The notes under the pieces: generated by a model
The model's input: only the letters and a program-made list of their open reading frames with translations
What the model was told of the DNA's origin: nothing
The model's database searches: none
Translations under genes and position numbers: made by a program
Part shown: in pieces, positions 9,179 to 18,881 of the stretch
Layout of the letters: each line of letters starts with the position of its first letter
Numbering within the stretch: the stretch's first letter is position 1
From: Saccharothrix tamanrassetensis
Lineage (GTDB): Bacteria > Actinomycetota > Actinomycetes > Mycobacteriales > Pseudonocardiaceae
Direction: 5' to 3'
Assembly: GCF_014203665.1 (NCBI RefSeq)
Contig: NZ_JACHJN010000017.1
Coordinates: 1 to 64,000, forward strand
Length of the DNA stretch: 64,000 nt

Positions 9179-10134
9179 GTTCCACTGTGGGCAGTCGGCG
9201 GGTGTCGGTGCGCGAGGCGCTGGCGGACAACGGCGCGCTCGCCGGTCTGCTGGTGCTGGTGGTGGCGCTGTCCGTCTCCGCACCGACCTTCCTGAGCACC
9301 CAGAACCTGCTCAACGTGGGCGTGCAGGCGGCCGTGGTGGCGGTGCTGGCGTTCGGCTCGACGTTCGTCATCGTGTCCGGCGGCATCGACCTGTCGGTGG
9401 GCAGCGTCGCCGCGCTGTCCGCGATGGTCGGCGCGTGGTCGTCGGCCGAGGCGGGCCTGCCCGGACCGGTCGCGCTGCTGCTGGGGCTGCTGACCGGCGT
9501 GGTCGCGGGCCTGGTCAACGGGGCGCTGGTGTCCTACGGCCGGCTGCCCGCGTTCATCGCCACGCTCGCCATGCTCAGCGTCGCGCGCGGCCTGACCCTC
9601 GTGGTGTCGCAGGGCAGCCCGACCACCACGCCGGACGTCGTCAGCTTCCTGGGCTCCGACCTCACCCCGTACCTGCCGGTGCCGCTGCTGGTCATGCTGG
9701 TGTTCTTCGGCATCACGGGCTTCGTGCTGTCCCGCACGTACTCCGGCCGCGCGATGTACGCCATCGGCGGCAACGAGGAGGCCGCGCGGCTGTCCGGCAT
9801 CGACACCCGCCGGCAGAAGCTCGTCGTCTACGCGCTGTCCGGCCTGTTCGCCGCGGTCGCCGGGATGCTGCTCGCCGGGCGCCTGTCCTCGGCCGGCCCG
9901 CAGGCCGCCGTCGGCTACGAGCTGGACGCCATCGCGGCCGTGGTCATCGGCGGCGCGTCGCTGTCCGGCGGCGTCGGCCGCGCCACCGGCACCCTGGTCG
10001 GCGCGCTGGTGCTGGCCGTCCTGCGCAACGGCCTCAACCAGATGCAGGTGTCCCCGTTCTGGCAGCAGGTCGTGATCGGCGCGGTCATCGCGCTGGCCGT
10101 CCTGCTCGACACGCTTCGCCGCCGTACCCGATGA
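9175..10134 (+). CDS. rbsC: Ribose-type sugar ABC transporter permease
   Basis: A 319-aa inner-membrane permease of the RbsC/AraH family with about 8-10 TM helices. It contains the family motifs GGIDLSVGS (about residues 65-73) and YAIGGNEEAARLSGI (about 195-210, the loop that contacts the ATPase). The ATG at 9175 overlaps the rbsA stop as ATGA, so the two are translationally coupled. Length matches the family (E. coli RbsC is 321 aa). Confidence 0.93.
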   Translation: MSSTVGSRRVSVREALADNGALAGLLVLVVALSVSAPTFLSTQNLLNVGVQAAVVAVLAFGSTFVIVSGGIDLSVGSVAALSAMVGAWSSAEAGLPGPVALLLGLLTGVVAGLVNGALVSYGRLPAFIATLAMLSVARGLTLVVSQGSPTTTPDVVSFLGSDLTPYLPVPLLVMLVFFGITGFVLSRTYSGRAMYAIGGNEEAARLSGIDTRRQKLVVYALSGLFAAVAGMLLAGRLSSAGPQAAVGYELDAIAAVVIGGASLSGGVGRATGTLVGALVLAVLRNGLNQMQVSPFWQQVVIGAVIALAVLLDTLRRRTR

Positions 10135-10148
10135 AAGGAAGCAGACAG

Positions 10149-11066
10149 ATGGAGTTCCGCGGTGTCGCCGCGCTGTCCGCCCTCACCCTGGCGCTGACCG
10201 CGTGCGGTTCGGGGACGTCGTCCGGCGGTGGTGGTGACCTCACCATCGGCCTGGCGATCTCCACCCTGGACAACCCGTACTTCGTGGCCCTGAAGGCGGG
10301 TGCCGAGAAGGCCGCCGCCGAGCTGGGCGTCGAGCTGACCGTCGTGGACGCCCAGAACGACGCGACCAACCAGGTCAACCAGGTGCAGACGTTCACCACG
10401 CAGGGCGTGAAGGCGATCGTCATCAACCCGGTGGACTCCAAGCAGGCCGCGCCCGCCGCGAAGGCCGCCGAGAACGCGGCCGTCCCGCTGGTCGCGGTCG
10501 ACCGCTCGGTGGACGAGGGCAAGGTCGTCTCCGAGGTGGCCTCCGACAACGTGCAGGGCGGCACGCTCGCGGCGATCGAACTCGGCCGCGCGGTGAGCGG
10601 CCAGGTCGTGCACCTCCAGGGCATCCCGGGCGCCTCGGCGTCGCGGGACCGCGGGCGGGGCTTCGAGCAGGGGCTCAACTCCGGTGGCATCGAGGTCGTC
10701 GCCGGCCAGCCCGCGGACTTCAACCGCGCCAAGGGCCTGGACGTCATGACGAACCTGTTGCAGGCCAACCCCGGCGTCAAGGGCGTGTTCGCGGACAACG
10801 ACGAGATGGCCCTGGGCGCGATCAAGGCGCTGGGCGACCGGGCGGGCAAGGACGTCCAGGTCGTCGGCTTCGACGGCACGCCCGACGGGCTGACCGCGAT
10901 CGAGAACGGCACGATGGCCGCGACCATCGCGCAGCAGCCCGAGGTGCTCGGCCGCAAGGCCGTCGAGCAGGCCGTGAAGGCCGCGCGCGGGGAGACCGTC
11001 CAGGAGGTCGTGGACGTCGAGGTGAAGGTCGTGACCAAGAAGAACGTGGCAGAGTTCAGGAAGTGA
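10149..11066 (+). CDS. rbsB: Ribose-type sugar-binding lipoprotein
   Basis: A 305-aa substrate-binding protein of ABC family 2B (RbsB/GGBP fold). A lipoprotein signal ends in LTAC with the lipidated Cys at residue 19, followed by a Ser/Gly-rich tether that anchors it outside the membrane. Motifs IGLAISTLDNPYFVALK, VVDAQND and FADNDEMALGAI match ribose/allose-binding proteins. AAAGGAAG lies 9-16 bases upstream of the ATG. The stop overlaps the rbsK start. Confidence 0.93.
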   Translation: MEFRGVAALSALTLALTACGSGTSSGGGGDLTIGLAISTLDNPYFVALKAGAEKAAAELGVELTVVDAQNDATNQVNQVQTFTTQGVKAIVINPVDSKQAAPAAKAAENAAVPLVAVDRSVDEGKVVSEVASDNVQGGTLAAIELGRAVSGQVVHLQGIPGASASRDRGRGFEQGLNSGGIEVVAGQPADFNRAKGLDVMTNLLQANPGVKGVFADNDEMALGAIKALGDRAGKDVQVVGFDGTPDGLTAIENGTMAATIAQQPEVLGRKAVEQAVKAARGETVQEVVDVEVKVVTKKNVAEFRK

Positions 11067-11920
11067 CGGTACTGGTGCTGGGCTCGGCCAACGCGGACCT
11101 CGTCGTGGCGGTGCCCCGTCGCCCCGGTGGCGGCGAGACGGTGCTGGGCGGCGACACGGTCGTGATGCCCGGCGGCAAGGGGGCCAACACGGCCGTCGCC
11201 GCCGGGCGGCTCGGGTGCGAGGTCGCGCTGGTGGGCGCGGTGGGCTCGGACCAGTACGGGGCTCTGCTGCTGGACTCGCTGGCCGCGTCCGGGGTGCGCA
11301 CGTCGCTGGTGCGCACCTCGGACCGGCCCACCGGGCTGGCGTACATCACCGTGACGCCGGACGGGGAGAACTCGATCGTCGTCGCGCCGGGGGCCAACTC
11401 GGACGTCTCGGTGTCCGATGTGGACGCCCTGGCGTGGGACGACGTGACGGTCCTGGTGTGCTCGCTGGAGGTCCCGCTGGACACCGTCGTGCACGCCGTC
11501 GGGGTAGCGGCCTCCCGCGGGGCGAGGCCGGTGCTGAACCTGTCCCCGGTGACCTCCGTGCCGGCGTCCGCGCTGGCCCTGCTGGACCCGTTGATCGTCA
11601 ACGAGCACGAGGCGTCGCAGCTGGCGGGGTCGTTCGAGGGGCTGCTGGACCTGGGGCCGCGCTCGGTCGTGGTGACCCTCGGGTCACGCGGTGCGGCGGT
11701 GGTGACCGCGTCCGGTGTGGTGGAGGTGCCCGCGCCCGCCGTCTCGCCGGTCGACACGACCGGCGCCGGCGACGCCTTCGCCGGCGCGCTGGCCGCGCGG
11801 CTCGCGTCGGGTGCGTCGCTGGTCGACGCGGCACGTTATGCGGCCCGGGTGGCGGCGACGTCGGTGACCAAGGTGGGTGCGCAGCCGTCGTACCCGACCC
11901 CCGACGAGGTGCTGGGGTGA
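11063..11920 (+). CDS. rbsK: Ribokinase
   Basis: A 285-aa PfkB-family sugar kinase that phosphorylates ribose at O5 after import, feeding the pentose phosphate pathway. Visible motifs are GSANADLV at the N-terminus, the substrate motif GGKGANTAVAAGRLG (residues about 34-48) and the ATP/catalytic motif DTTGAGDAF, whose last Asp is the base (about residues 232-240). The GTG at 11063 overlaps the rbsB stop (GTGA) with AGGAAG just before it. It overlaps the rbsD remnant by 4 bases in the same way. Confidence 0.92.
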   Translation: MTVLVLGSANADLVVAVPRRPGGGETVLGGDTVVMPGGKGANTAVAAGRLGCEVALVGAVGSDQYGALLLDSLAASGVRTSLVRTSDRPTGLAYITVTPDGENSIVVAPGANSDVSVSDVDALAWDDVTVLVCSLEVPLDTVVHAVGVAASRGARPVLNLSPVTSVPASALALLDPLIVNEHEASQLAGSFEGLLDLGPRSVVVTLGSRGAAVVTASGVVEVPAPAVSPVDTTGAGDAFAGALAARLASGASLVDAARYAARVAATSVTKVGAQPSYPTPDEVLG

Positions 11921-12087
11921 AGCGGGCGGGGATCCCGCACGCCGGGTTGAGCGCCGAGCCGGCCCGGCTCGGGCACACCGACGAGGTGGTGGTCGCGGAC
12001 TGCGGCCTGCCGATCCCCTCCGGCGTGCGGACCGGCGAGGCGACGCCGTACGCGAACGTGCTGCTGCGCTGCGGCGTGCCCTTCTGA
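11917..12087 (+). pseudogene. rbsD: Internally deleted D-ribose pyranase (rbsD remnant)
   Basis: The 56-aa frame joins the normal RbsD N-terminus to the normal C-terminus. Residues 1-37 carry ARLGHTDEVVVADCGLPIP, with the catalytic His (H20 in Bacillus RbsD numbering) and the DxGLPIP loop. Residues 38-56 carry RTGEATPYANVLLRCGVPF, with the Tyr and Asn of the substrate pocket. RbsD is normally about 130 aa, so about 70-75 middle residues, including the conserved His/Lys of the central part, are missing without a frameshift. The GTG overlaps the rbsK stop, so translation coupling is intact. It could also be an assembly collapse; as written the fold should not form. Confidence 0.82.
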
Positions 12088-12135
12088 GCGACGTCCTGTC
12101 GTGCGGGCGGCCGGTCCGCCACCCAGGATCGGGAC

Positions 12136-13599
12136 ATGCGTTGCCTTGTGACCGGTGCGACCGGGTACCTGGGAGGGCGGCTGGTGCCGCGACTGCTGGC
12201 CGAGGGACACCAGGTCCGCTGCCTGGTGCGTGATCCGGCCAAGCTGCGGGACGTGCCGTGGGCCGGGCAGGTCGAGGTCGTCCGCGGTGACGTGCTGGAC
12301 GAAGCCACGCTGGGTCCTGCCATGGCCGGGGTCGACGTCGTGCACTACCTCGTGCACTCGCTGAACCACGCGGACTTCGCCGACGCCGACCGGCGGGGTG
12401 CCGAGAACACCGCCCGTGCCGCCGCGGGGGCCCGGGCCAAGCGGATCGTGTACCTGGGCGGGCTGCACCCGCCCGGCGTCGGGCTGTCGCCGCACCTGGC
12501 TTCGCGCAAGGAGGTCGGGGACGTCTTCCTCGCCTCGGACGTGCCGGCCGTGGTGTTCCAGGCGGCGGTGATCATCGGGTCCGGGTCGGCGAGCTTCGAG
12601 ATGCTGCGCTACCTCACCGAGCGGCTGCCGGTCATGGTCACGCCCCGGTGGGTGCACAACCGGATCCAGCCGATCGCCGTGCGGGACGTGCTGCGGTACC
12701 TGGTCGAAGCGGTGGGCCTGCCGGACGGGGTCAACCGGACGTTCGACGTCGGCGGGCCGGAGGTGCTGACCTACCAGGACATGATGCTGCGCTACGCGAA
12801 GGTCGCGGGCCTGCGTCCCCGACGGGTGGTCGCGGTCCCGTTGCTCACCCCGAAGCTGTCCTCCCACTGGGTGAACCTGGTGACGCCGGTGCCCCGGTCG
12901 ATCGCCGCACCGCTGATCGAGTCGCTGGTGCACGAGGTGGTCTGCCGGGAGGACGACGTCACCCGGCTGCTGCCCGGCCCCACCACCGGCTACGACCGGG
13001 CGGTGGAACTGGCGCTGGCCAAGGTCCGGGACGCGGACGTGGAGACCCGGTGGTCCGGAGCCTCGCTGCCGGGCGCGCCGTCCGACCCGTTGCCCACCGA
13101 CCCCGACTGGTCCGGTGGGTCGTCCTACGTGGACGTCCGCGAACGGGCGACCGAGGCCTCCCCGGAACGGCTGTGGCAGGTCGTGGAGGGCATCGGCGGT
13201 GAGCACGGCTGGTACTCGTTCCCCCTGGCCTGGGCGGTGCGCGGCTGGCTGGACCGGCTGGTCGGCGGGGTCGGGCTGCGGCGCGGCCGGCGGGATCCGC
13301 GCCGGCTGCACGTGGGCGAGGCGCTGGACTGGTGGCGGGTGGAGGAGATCGACCGCGGCCGGCTGCTCCGGCTCCGCGCGGAGATGCGGGTGCCGGGGCT
13401 GGCGTGGCTGGAGCTCCAAGTGGCGGACGCCGACGGCGGCGGGTCCACTTACCGCCAGCGCGCGGTCTTCGTGCCGCGCGGACTGGCCGGGCACCTGTAC
13501 TGGTGGCTGGTCCGGCCGTTCCACGGGCTGGTGTTCGGCGGCATGGTGCGCAACATCGCCAGTGAAGCGGAGCTTACAAGCGACTTCAGAAAGACCTGA
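12136..13599 (+). CDS. NAD(P)-binding SDR-like protein with C-terminal DUF2867 domain
   Basis: A 487-aa two-domain protein. Residues 1 to about 300 are an atypical short-chain dehydrogenase/NmrA-like Rossmann domain (TGATGYLGG at 6-14; HSLNHADF and YLGGLHPPG downstream). Residues about 330-480 match the DUF2867 region seen fused in many actinobacterial proteins. The usual SDR Tyr-x-x-x-Lys is not evident, so it may bind a nucleotide or quinone rather than act as a classical dehydrogenase. It starts 48 bases after rbsD, but nothing links it to ribose use. Substrate unknown. Confidence 0.82.
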   Translation: MRCLVTGATGYLGGRLVPRLLAEGHQVRCLVRDPAKLRDVPWAGQVEVVRGDVLDEATLGPAMAGVDVVHYLVHSLNHADFADADRRGAENTARAAAGARAKRIVYLGGLHPPGVGLSPHLASRKEVGDVFLASDVPAVVFQAAVIIGSGSASFEMLRYLTERLPVMVTPRWVHNRIQPIAVRDVLRYLVEAVGLPDGVNRTFDVGGPEVLTYQDMMLRYAKVAGLRPRRVVAVPLLTPKLSSHWVNLVTPVPRSIAAPLIESLVHEVVCREDDVTRLLPGPTTGYDRAVELALAKVRDADVETRWSGASLPGAPSDPLPTDPDWSGGSSYVDVRERATEASPERLWQVVEGIGGEHGWYSFPLAWAVRGWLDRLVGGVGLRRGRRDPRRLHVGEALDWWRVEEIDRGRLLRLRAEMRVPGLAWLELQVADADGGGSTYRQRAVFVPRGLAGHLYWWLVRPFHGLVFGGMVRNIASEAELTSDFRKT

Positions 13600-13635
13600 T
13601 GGACTGCACAAGCGTGACGGGAGCACACTGCCGCC

Positions 13636-14669
13636 ATGAAGGCTCTGGTCAAGGCGACCGCCGGGCCGGGACTGTCCCTTTCGGACGTTCCCGACCCCAC
13701 CCCCGGCCCCACCGACGTGGTGGTCCGGGTGCTGCGCACCGGCATCTGCGGCACCGACCTGCACATCGACTCGTGGGACGACTGGGCCGCGCGGAACATC
13801 CACGCGCCGCTCGTGCTCGGCCACGAGTTCGTCGGCGAGGTGGTCGAGACCGGGCCGTCCGTGACCGGCGTGCAGGTCGGCGACCTGGTCAGCGGTGAAG
13901 GCCACCTGGTGTGCGGGACGTGCCGCAACTGCAAGGCGGGCCGCCGCCACCTGTGCGCGCACACGCGCGGCCTCGGGGTGCACAGCGACGGCGCGTTCGC
14001 CCAGTACGTGGTGCTGCCCGAGCAGAACGCCTGGGTGCACCGGGCGCCCGTCGACCTGGACGTGGCCGCGATCTTCGACCCGTTCGGCAACGCCGTGCAC
14101 ACCGCGCTGTCGTTCCCGGTCATCGGCGAGGACGTGCTGATCACCGGAGCCGGCCCGATCGGCATCATGGCCGCCGCCGTCGCCAAGCACGCGGGCGCGC
14201 GCAACGTGGTGATCACCGACGTCAGCGAGCACCGGCTGGACATCGCCCGGCAGGTCGGCGTCGACCTCGCGCTGAACGTCGCGCAGCACACCGTCGCCGA
14301 GGCGCAGGCCAAGCTCGGCATGTCCGAGGGCTTCGACGTCGGCATGGAGATGTCCGGCCGGTCGCAGGCGCTCCAGGACATGATCGGCAACATGGCGCAC
14401 GGCGGCCGGATCGCCATCCTCGGCCTGCCCGCCGAGCAGTTCCCGGTGGACTGGAGCAGCGTCGTGCTGAAGATGCTGCACATCAAGGGGATCTACGGCC
14501 GGGAGATGTTCGAGACCTGGTACTCGATGTCCGTGCTGCTGCAGCGCGGCCTCGACCTGACCCCGGTGATCACGCACCGGTTCGACTACACGGCGTACGA
14601 CGAGGCCTTCGCCACCGCACGCGACGGCAAGTGCGGCAAGGTCATCCTCGACTGGACGGGAGCTCACTG

Positions 14670-14670
<1 letters not shown>
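13636..14670 (+). CDS. tdh: L-threonine 3-dehydrogenase
   Basis: A 344-aa zinc-dependent medium-chain dehydrogenase converting L-threonine and NAD+ to 2-amino-3-ketobutyrate. Catalytic zinc ligands are C38 (GICGTD) and H63-E64 (LGHE). The structural zinc lobe carries CGTCRNCKAGRRHLC (about residues 93-107). The NAD-binding GAGPIG lies near 170, and the Tdh-specific SEGFDVGMEMSG stretch follows. Its stop overlaps the kbl start (TGATG). Together the two genes form the threonine-to-glycine route. Confidence 0.95.
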
Positions 14671-15860
<1,190 letters not shown>

Positions 15861-15906
15861 TCCGCCGGAGACGGGGCTGTCCCGGACGGGGCGGCTCCCG
15901 TCGGCG

Positions 15907-15979
15907 TGGCCCGGGTCGGGTGGCACGGGTCGGGTGGAACGGATTGGGGTGGAACGGATTGGGGTGGCACGGGTCGGGG
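15907..15979 (+). repeat. Five 14-15 bp tandem repeats upstream of lysR
   Basis: Units at 15907, 15921, 15935, 15950 and 15965 follow the pattern tgg(c/a)acgg(g/a)t(c/t)ggg(g). The 15935 and 15950 copies (tggaacggattgggg) are identical. They lie between the kbl stop and the lysR start, so they form part of the lysR upstream region. Confidence 0.75.
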
Positions 15980-16014
15980 TCTGCGGAAGTCGCCGCCGAT
16001 CGGACAATGGCCGC

Positions 16015-16887
16015 GTGATCGATCCCCGACGGCTGCGCGTGCTGAGTGCGCTGGCCGACCACGGCACCGTGACGGCGGCGGCGCAGGCACTGCACCTGAC
16101 ACCGTCGGCGGTGTCGCAGCAGTTGGCGGCGCTGGAGTCCGAGGTCGGCCAGGAGCTGCTGCGCCGACGCGGCCGGCGGGTGTCGCTGACCTCCGCCGGC
16201 GAGCTGCTGGTGCACCACGCGAACGCGGTGGCGGCCGAGCTGGAACGCGCCCAGGCCACCCTGGCGGGGCTGGCGTCGGGCACTGCCGGACGGGTGGAGG
16301 TCGGCAGCTTCGCCTCGGCGATCACGCAGGTCGTGGCTCCCGCGATCGCGGTGCTCCGGTCGTCCGCGCCGGGCGTGATCGTGCGGGTGCGCGACGTGGA
16401 GGGGCACGCGAGCGTGCCGCTGCTGCTCGACGGCGAGATCGACCTGGCGATCACCGAGGAGTACCGGCCGCGCCGCGACGACGGCCGGCTGACCCGCTTC
16501 CCGCTCTACACCGAACCGTTCGACGTGGTGCTGCCGCCGGGCCACCCGCTGGCCGGCGGGACGTCGGTGGACCTGAGCGCGCTGGCCGGTGACGACTGGG
16601 TGTCCACCCCGCCCGGCAACCCGGTGCGGGACGTGGTGGAGCTGGCCTGCGGCGAGGCGGGTTTCGCGCCGGGCATCACGCACACGTCCAACGACTTCCG
16701 GGCGATCGGCGCGCTGGTCGACGCGGGCGCGGGCGTCGCCCTGGTGCCCCGGCACGCGCTGCGGGGCACCCCGGTGCGCGGTACCGCGCCGTTGCGCCGG
16801 GTGTTCGCGGCGGTCCGGAAGGGCAGCGAGGACCACCCGTTGACCCGGCTGCTGTGCGAAACCCTGACGACCGCCGCCCAGCCCTAG
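16015..16887 (+). CDS. LysR family transcriptional regulator
   Basis: A 290-aa regulator. A winged HTH at residues 1-60 (LRVLSALADHGTVTAAAQAL, then TPSAVSQQLAALE) is followed by a LysR substrate-binding domain (DLAITEEY, VLPPGHPLA, GAGVALVPRHAL). The GTG at 16015 is taken because it begins the typical IDPRRLRVLS N-terminus; longer frames run into the tandem repeats. The neighbours kbl and ptsI do not identify a target. The last codons and the stop (16885-16887) lie inside the first unit of the 18-bp minisatellite. Confidence 0.88.
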   Translation: MIDPRRLRVLSALADHGTVTAAAQALHLTPSAVSQQLAALESEVGQELLRRRGRRVSLTSAGELLVHHANAVAAELERAQATLAGLASGTAGRVEVGSFASAITQVVAPAIAVLRSSAPGVIVRVRDVEGHASVPLLLDGEIDLAITEEYRPRRDDGRLTRFPLYTEPFDVVLPPGHPLAGGTSVDLSALAGDDWVSTPPGNPVRDVVELACGEAGFAPGITHTSNDFRAIGALVDAGAGVALVPRHALRGTPVRGTAPLRRVFAAVRKGSEDHPLTRLLCETLTTAAQP

Positions 16888-17038
16888 TGCGCTGCCCAGC
16901 CCAAGATGCGCCGCCCAGCCCTGATGTGCCGCCCAGCCCTGATGTGCCGCCCAGCCCTGATGTGCCGCCCAGCCCTGATGTGCCGCCCAGCCCTGATGTG
17001 CCGCCCAGCCCGAGTGCGGTGCCCGGCCCTAGTGCGGT
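16876..17038. repeat. 18-bp minisatellite spanning the lysR and ptsI stop codons
   Basis: Nine units of gcccagccctgatgtgcc type (one of 19 bp) run without a break from 16876 to 17038. Units 3-7 are identical and the outer ones diverge. The first unit holds the end and TAG of lysR; the last holds the end and TAG of ptsI on the other strand. Confidence 0.9.
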
Positions 17039-18660
17039 GCGCGGGCGGCGAGCTTCGCGGCAGCCGGGTCCGCCGCGCCGACCGCACCCCGTGCCGCGAG
17101 CTGGCACAGGTCGAAGCTGGTGGACGCGAGCTTCGCGCCGACCCCGGCCAGCGCGGTGTGGTTCATGGACAGGCTGGTCACGCCCAGCCCGGTGAGCACG
17201 CACGCCAGCAGCGGGTCGGCCGCCGCCTCGCCGCACACGCCGACCGGCTTGCCCAGCGCCGTCCCGGCTTCGCCGACCAGCTTCACCAGGCGCAGCAGGG
17301 CGGGCTGCCACGGGTCGTTCAGCGCGGCCACCGCACCGACCTGCCGGTCGGCCGCGAACACGTACTGCGCCAGGTCGTTCGTGCCCAGCGACACGAAGTC
17401 CACCACCGCGAGGATCTCGTGCGCCAGCAGCGCGGCGGCCGGGATCTCGATCATCACCCCGGCACGCTCCACACCGGCCTTGCGCGCCCGTTCGACGAAC
17501 CAGGCGGCCTCGGCGGCGGTCGCCACCATCGGCGCCATCACCGACACCTCGGCGCCGCTGTCCTGCGCCGCCAGCGCGATCGCCGAGAGCTGCCGGTCCA
17601 GCACGTCCGGCCGGTCGAAGGCCACCCGCAGGCCGCGCACGCCCAGCGCCGGGTTCGGCTCGGCGTCGGGTTCGAGGAAGGCGAGCGGCTTGTCCGCGCC
17701 CGCGTCCAGGGTCCGCACCACGACGGGCTTGCCCGCGAACGGCGCCAGCACCGCCGCGTACGCCTGGCGCTGCTCGTCCACCGTCGGTTCCCGCGTGGAC
17801 GACAGGAAGCAGAACTCCGTCCGGAACAGCCCGACACCCTCCGCGCCGCCGGCCGCGGCGGCCACGGCGTCGGCCGGCGACCCCACGTTGCCCAGCACCT
17901 TCACCCGGTAGCCGTCCCGGAGCGCACCGACCCCGTTCCACTCGACCTTCCCGGCCAGGTGGGCGGCGCGCACCGTTCCGTCGGACCGCTCGACGACACC
18001 CGTGTCACCGTCCACCAGCAGCGCCTCGGCGTCCGACGCGAGCACCCCGCGACAGGCGACGACCGCCGGGATGCCCAGCGACCGGGCCAGGATCGCGGTG
18101 TGCGAGGTGGGCCCGCCCTCCTCCGTGACCAGTGCGAGCACCTTGGCCGGGTCGAGACCGGCGGTGTCGGCGGGCGCGAGGTCGCGGGCCACCAGCACGC
18201 TCGGCGCGGTCAGCTCGGGCACGCCGGGCGCAGCCACCCCGAGCAGCTCGGCCACCAGCCGGTCCCGCACGTCCCGCACGTCGCGCGCGCGTTCGGCCAT
18301 GTACCCGCCGGCGGCCTCCAGCGCCGAGATGAACCCCTCGGCGGCCTGGTGCACGGCCCGTGCCGCCGGCAGCGACCGGTCGGCGACGAACTTCTCGGCC
18401 TGGGAGAGCAGCGCCGGGTCGGCGGCCATCGCCGCGGTGGTCTCCAGCACGGCCTTCGCGTCCCCGGTCACCTGCCCGGCCCGCGCGAACAGCCGCTCGG
18501 CCACGACGTCGGCGGCCGGCCGGATCCGCGCGGCCTCCGCGGCGAGGTCGTCCGGCGCGGGTGTGGCGGGCGGTTCCCCCAGCGGTTCCGCCACCCGCAC
18601 CACCGGCCCGGAAGCCCGACCGGAACTCACCCCGACACCGCTCAGCCGCGTGCTCGACAT
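17029..18660 (-). CDS. ptsI: PTS enzyme I (phosphoenolpyruvate-protein phosphotransferase)
   Basis: A 543-aa cytoplasmic enzyme that moves phosphate from PEP to HPr, the first step of PTS sugar uptake. The active-site His is H187 in GGPTSHTAILARSLGIPAV. The C-terminal PEP-binding barrel shows FRTEFCFLSS, DAGADKPLAF and SLGTNDLAQYVFAADR, with the conserved Cys near the end in VGVCGEAA. Length is slightly short of E. coli EI (575 aa), as in other actinobacteria. No ptsH or crr is nearby. A perfect DasR-type palindrome overlaps the start codon, and no strong ribosome site precedes the ATG, so the message may be leaderless. Confidence 0.95.
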   Translation of the reverse strand: MSSTRLSGVGVSSGRASGPVVRVAEPLGEPPATPAPDDLAAEAARIRPAADVVAERLFARAGQVTGDAKAVLETTAAMAADPALLSQAEKFVADRSLPAARAVHQAAEGFISALEAAGGYMAERARDVRDVRDRLVAELLGVAAPGVPELTAPSVLVARDLAPADTAGLDPAKVLALVTEEGGPTSHTAILARSLGIPAVVACRGVLASDAEALLVDGDTGVVERSDGTVRAAHLAGKVEWNGVGALRDGYRVKVLGNVGSPADAVAAAAGGAEGVGLFRTEFCFLSSTREPTVDEQRQAYAAVLAPFAGKPVVVRTLDAGADKPLAFLEPDAEPNPALGVRGLRVAFDRPDVLDRQLSAIALAAQDSGAEVSVMAPMVATAAEAAWFVERARKAGVERAGVMIEIPAAALLAHEILAVVDFVSLGTNDLAQYVFAADRQVGAVAALNDPWQPALLRLVKLVGEAGTALGKPVGVCGEAAADPLLACVLTGLGVTSLSMNHTALAGVGAKLASTSFDLCQLAARGAVGAADPAAAKLAARAPH

Positions 18661-18672
18661 GGTCTAGACCAT
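18659..18672. promoter_or_regulatory. dre-like operator (DasR site) on the ptsI start
   Basis: ATGGTCTAGACCAT is a perfect 14-bp palindrome containing the TGGTCTAGACCA core of DasR responsive elements described in Streptomyces, where DasR (GntR family, released by glucosamine-6-phosphate) represses pts and N-acetylglucosamine genes. Its last two bases are the AT of the ptsI start codon. No dasR gene is in the window. Confidence 0.85.
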
Positions 18673-18881
18673 ACCCTTCGGGTCGACGGGACGTGAACAG
18701 CCAACGCCACTTCCCGCCAGTCCGCTACCGCAGGGAACGCACCGTCCACCAGCCCCGCCCGGCCACCCGCGCGCACGCCCGTTCGAGCGGCCCGGCCACC
18801 TCACCGCGGGCCGGACGCCACCGACTCGCCCGCCCGCGGATCGACCAGCCCGACCGCCGCCTCACCGCCCCGCGCCACGCC

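Noticed and set aside
12088..12135. Terminator after rbsD (GGCGG/CCGCC stem)
   Set aside because: A 5-bp stem without U-run is common by chance in this composition.
16876..17038. Possible CRISPR array
   Set aside because: Units are contiguous 18-mers with no spacers, and there are no cas genes.
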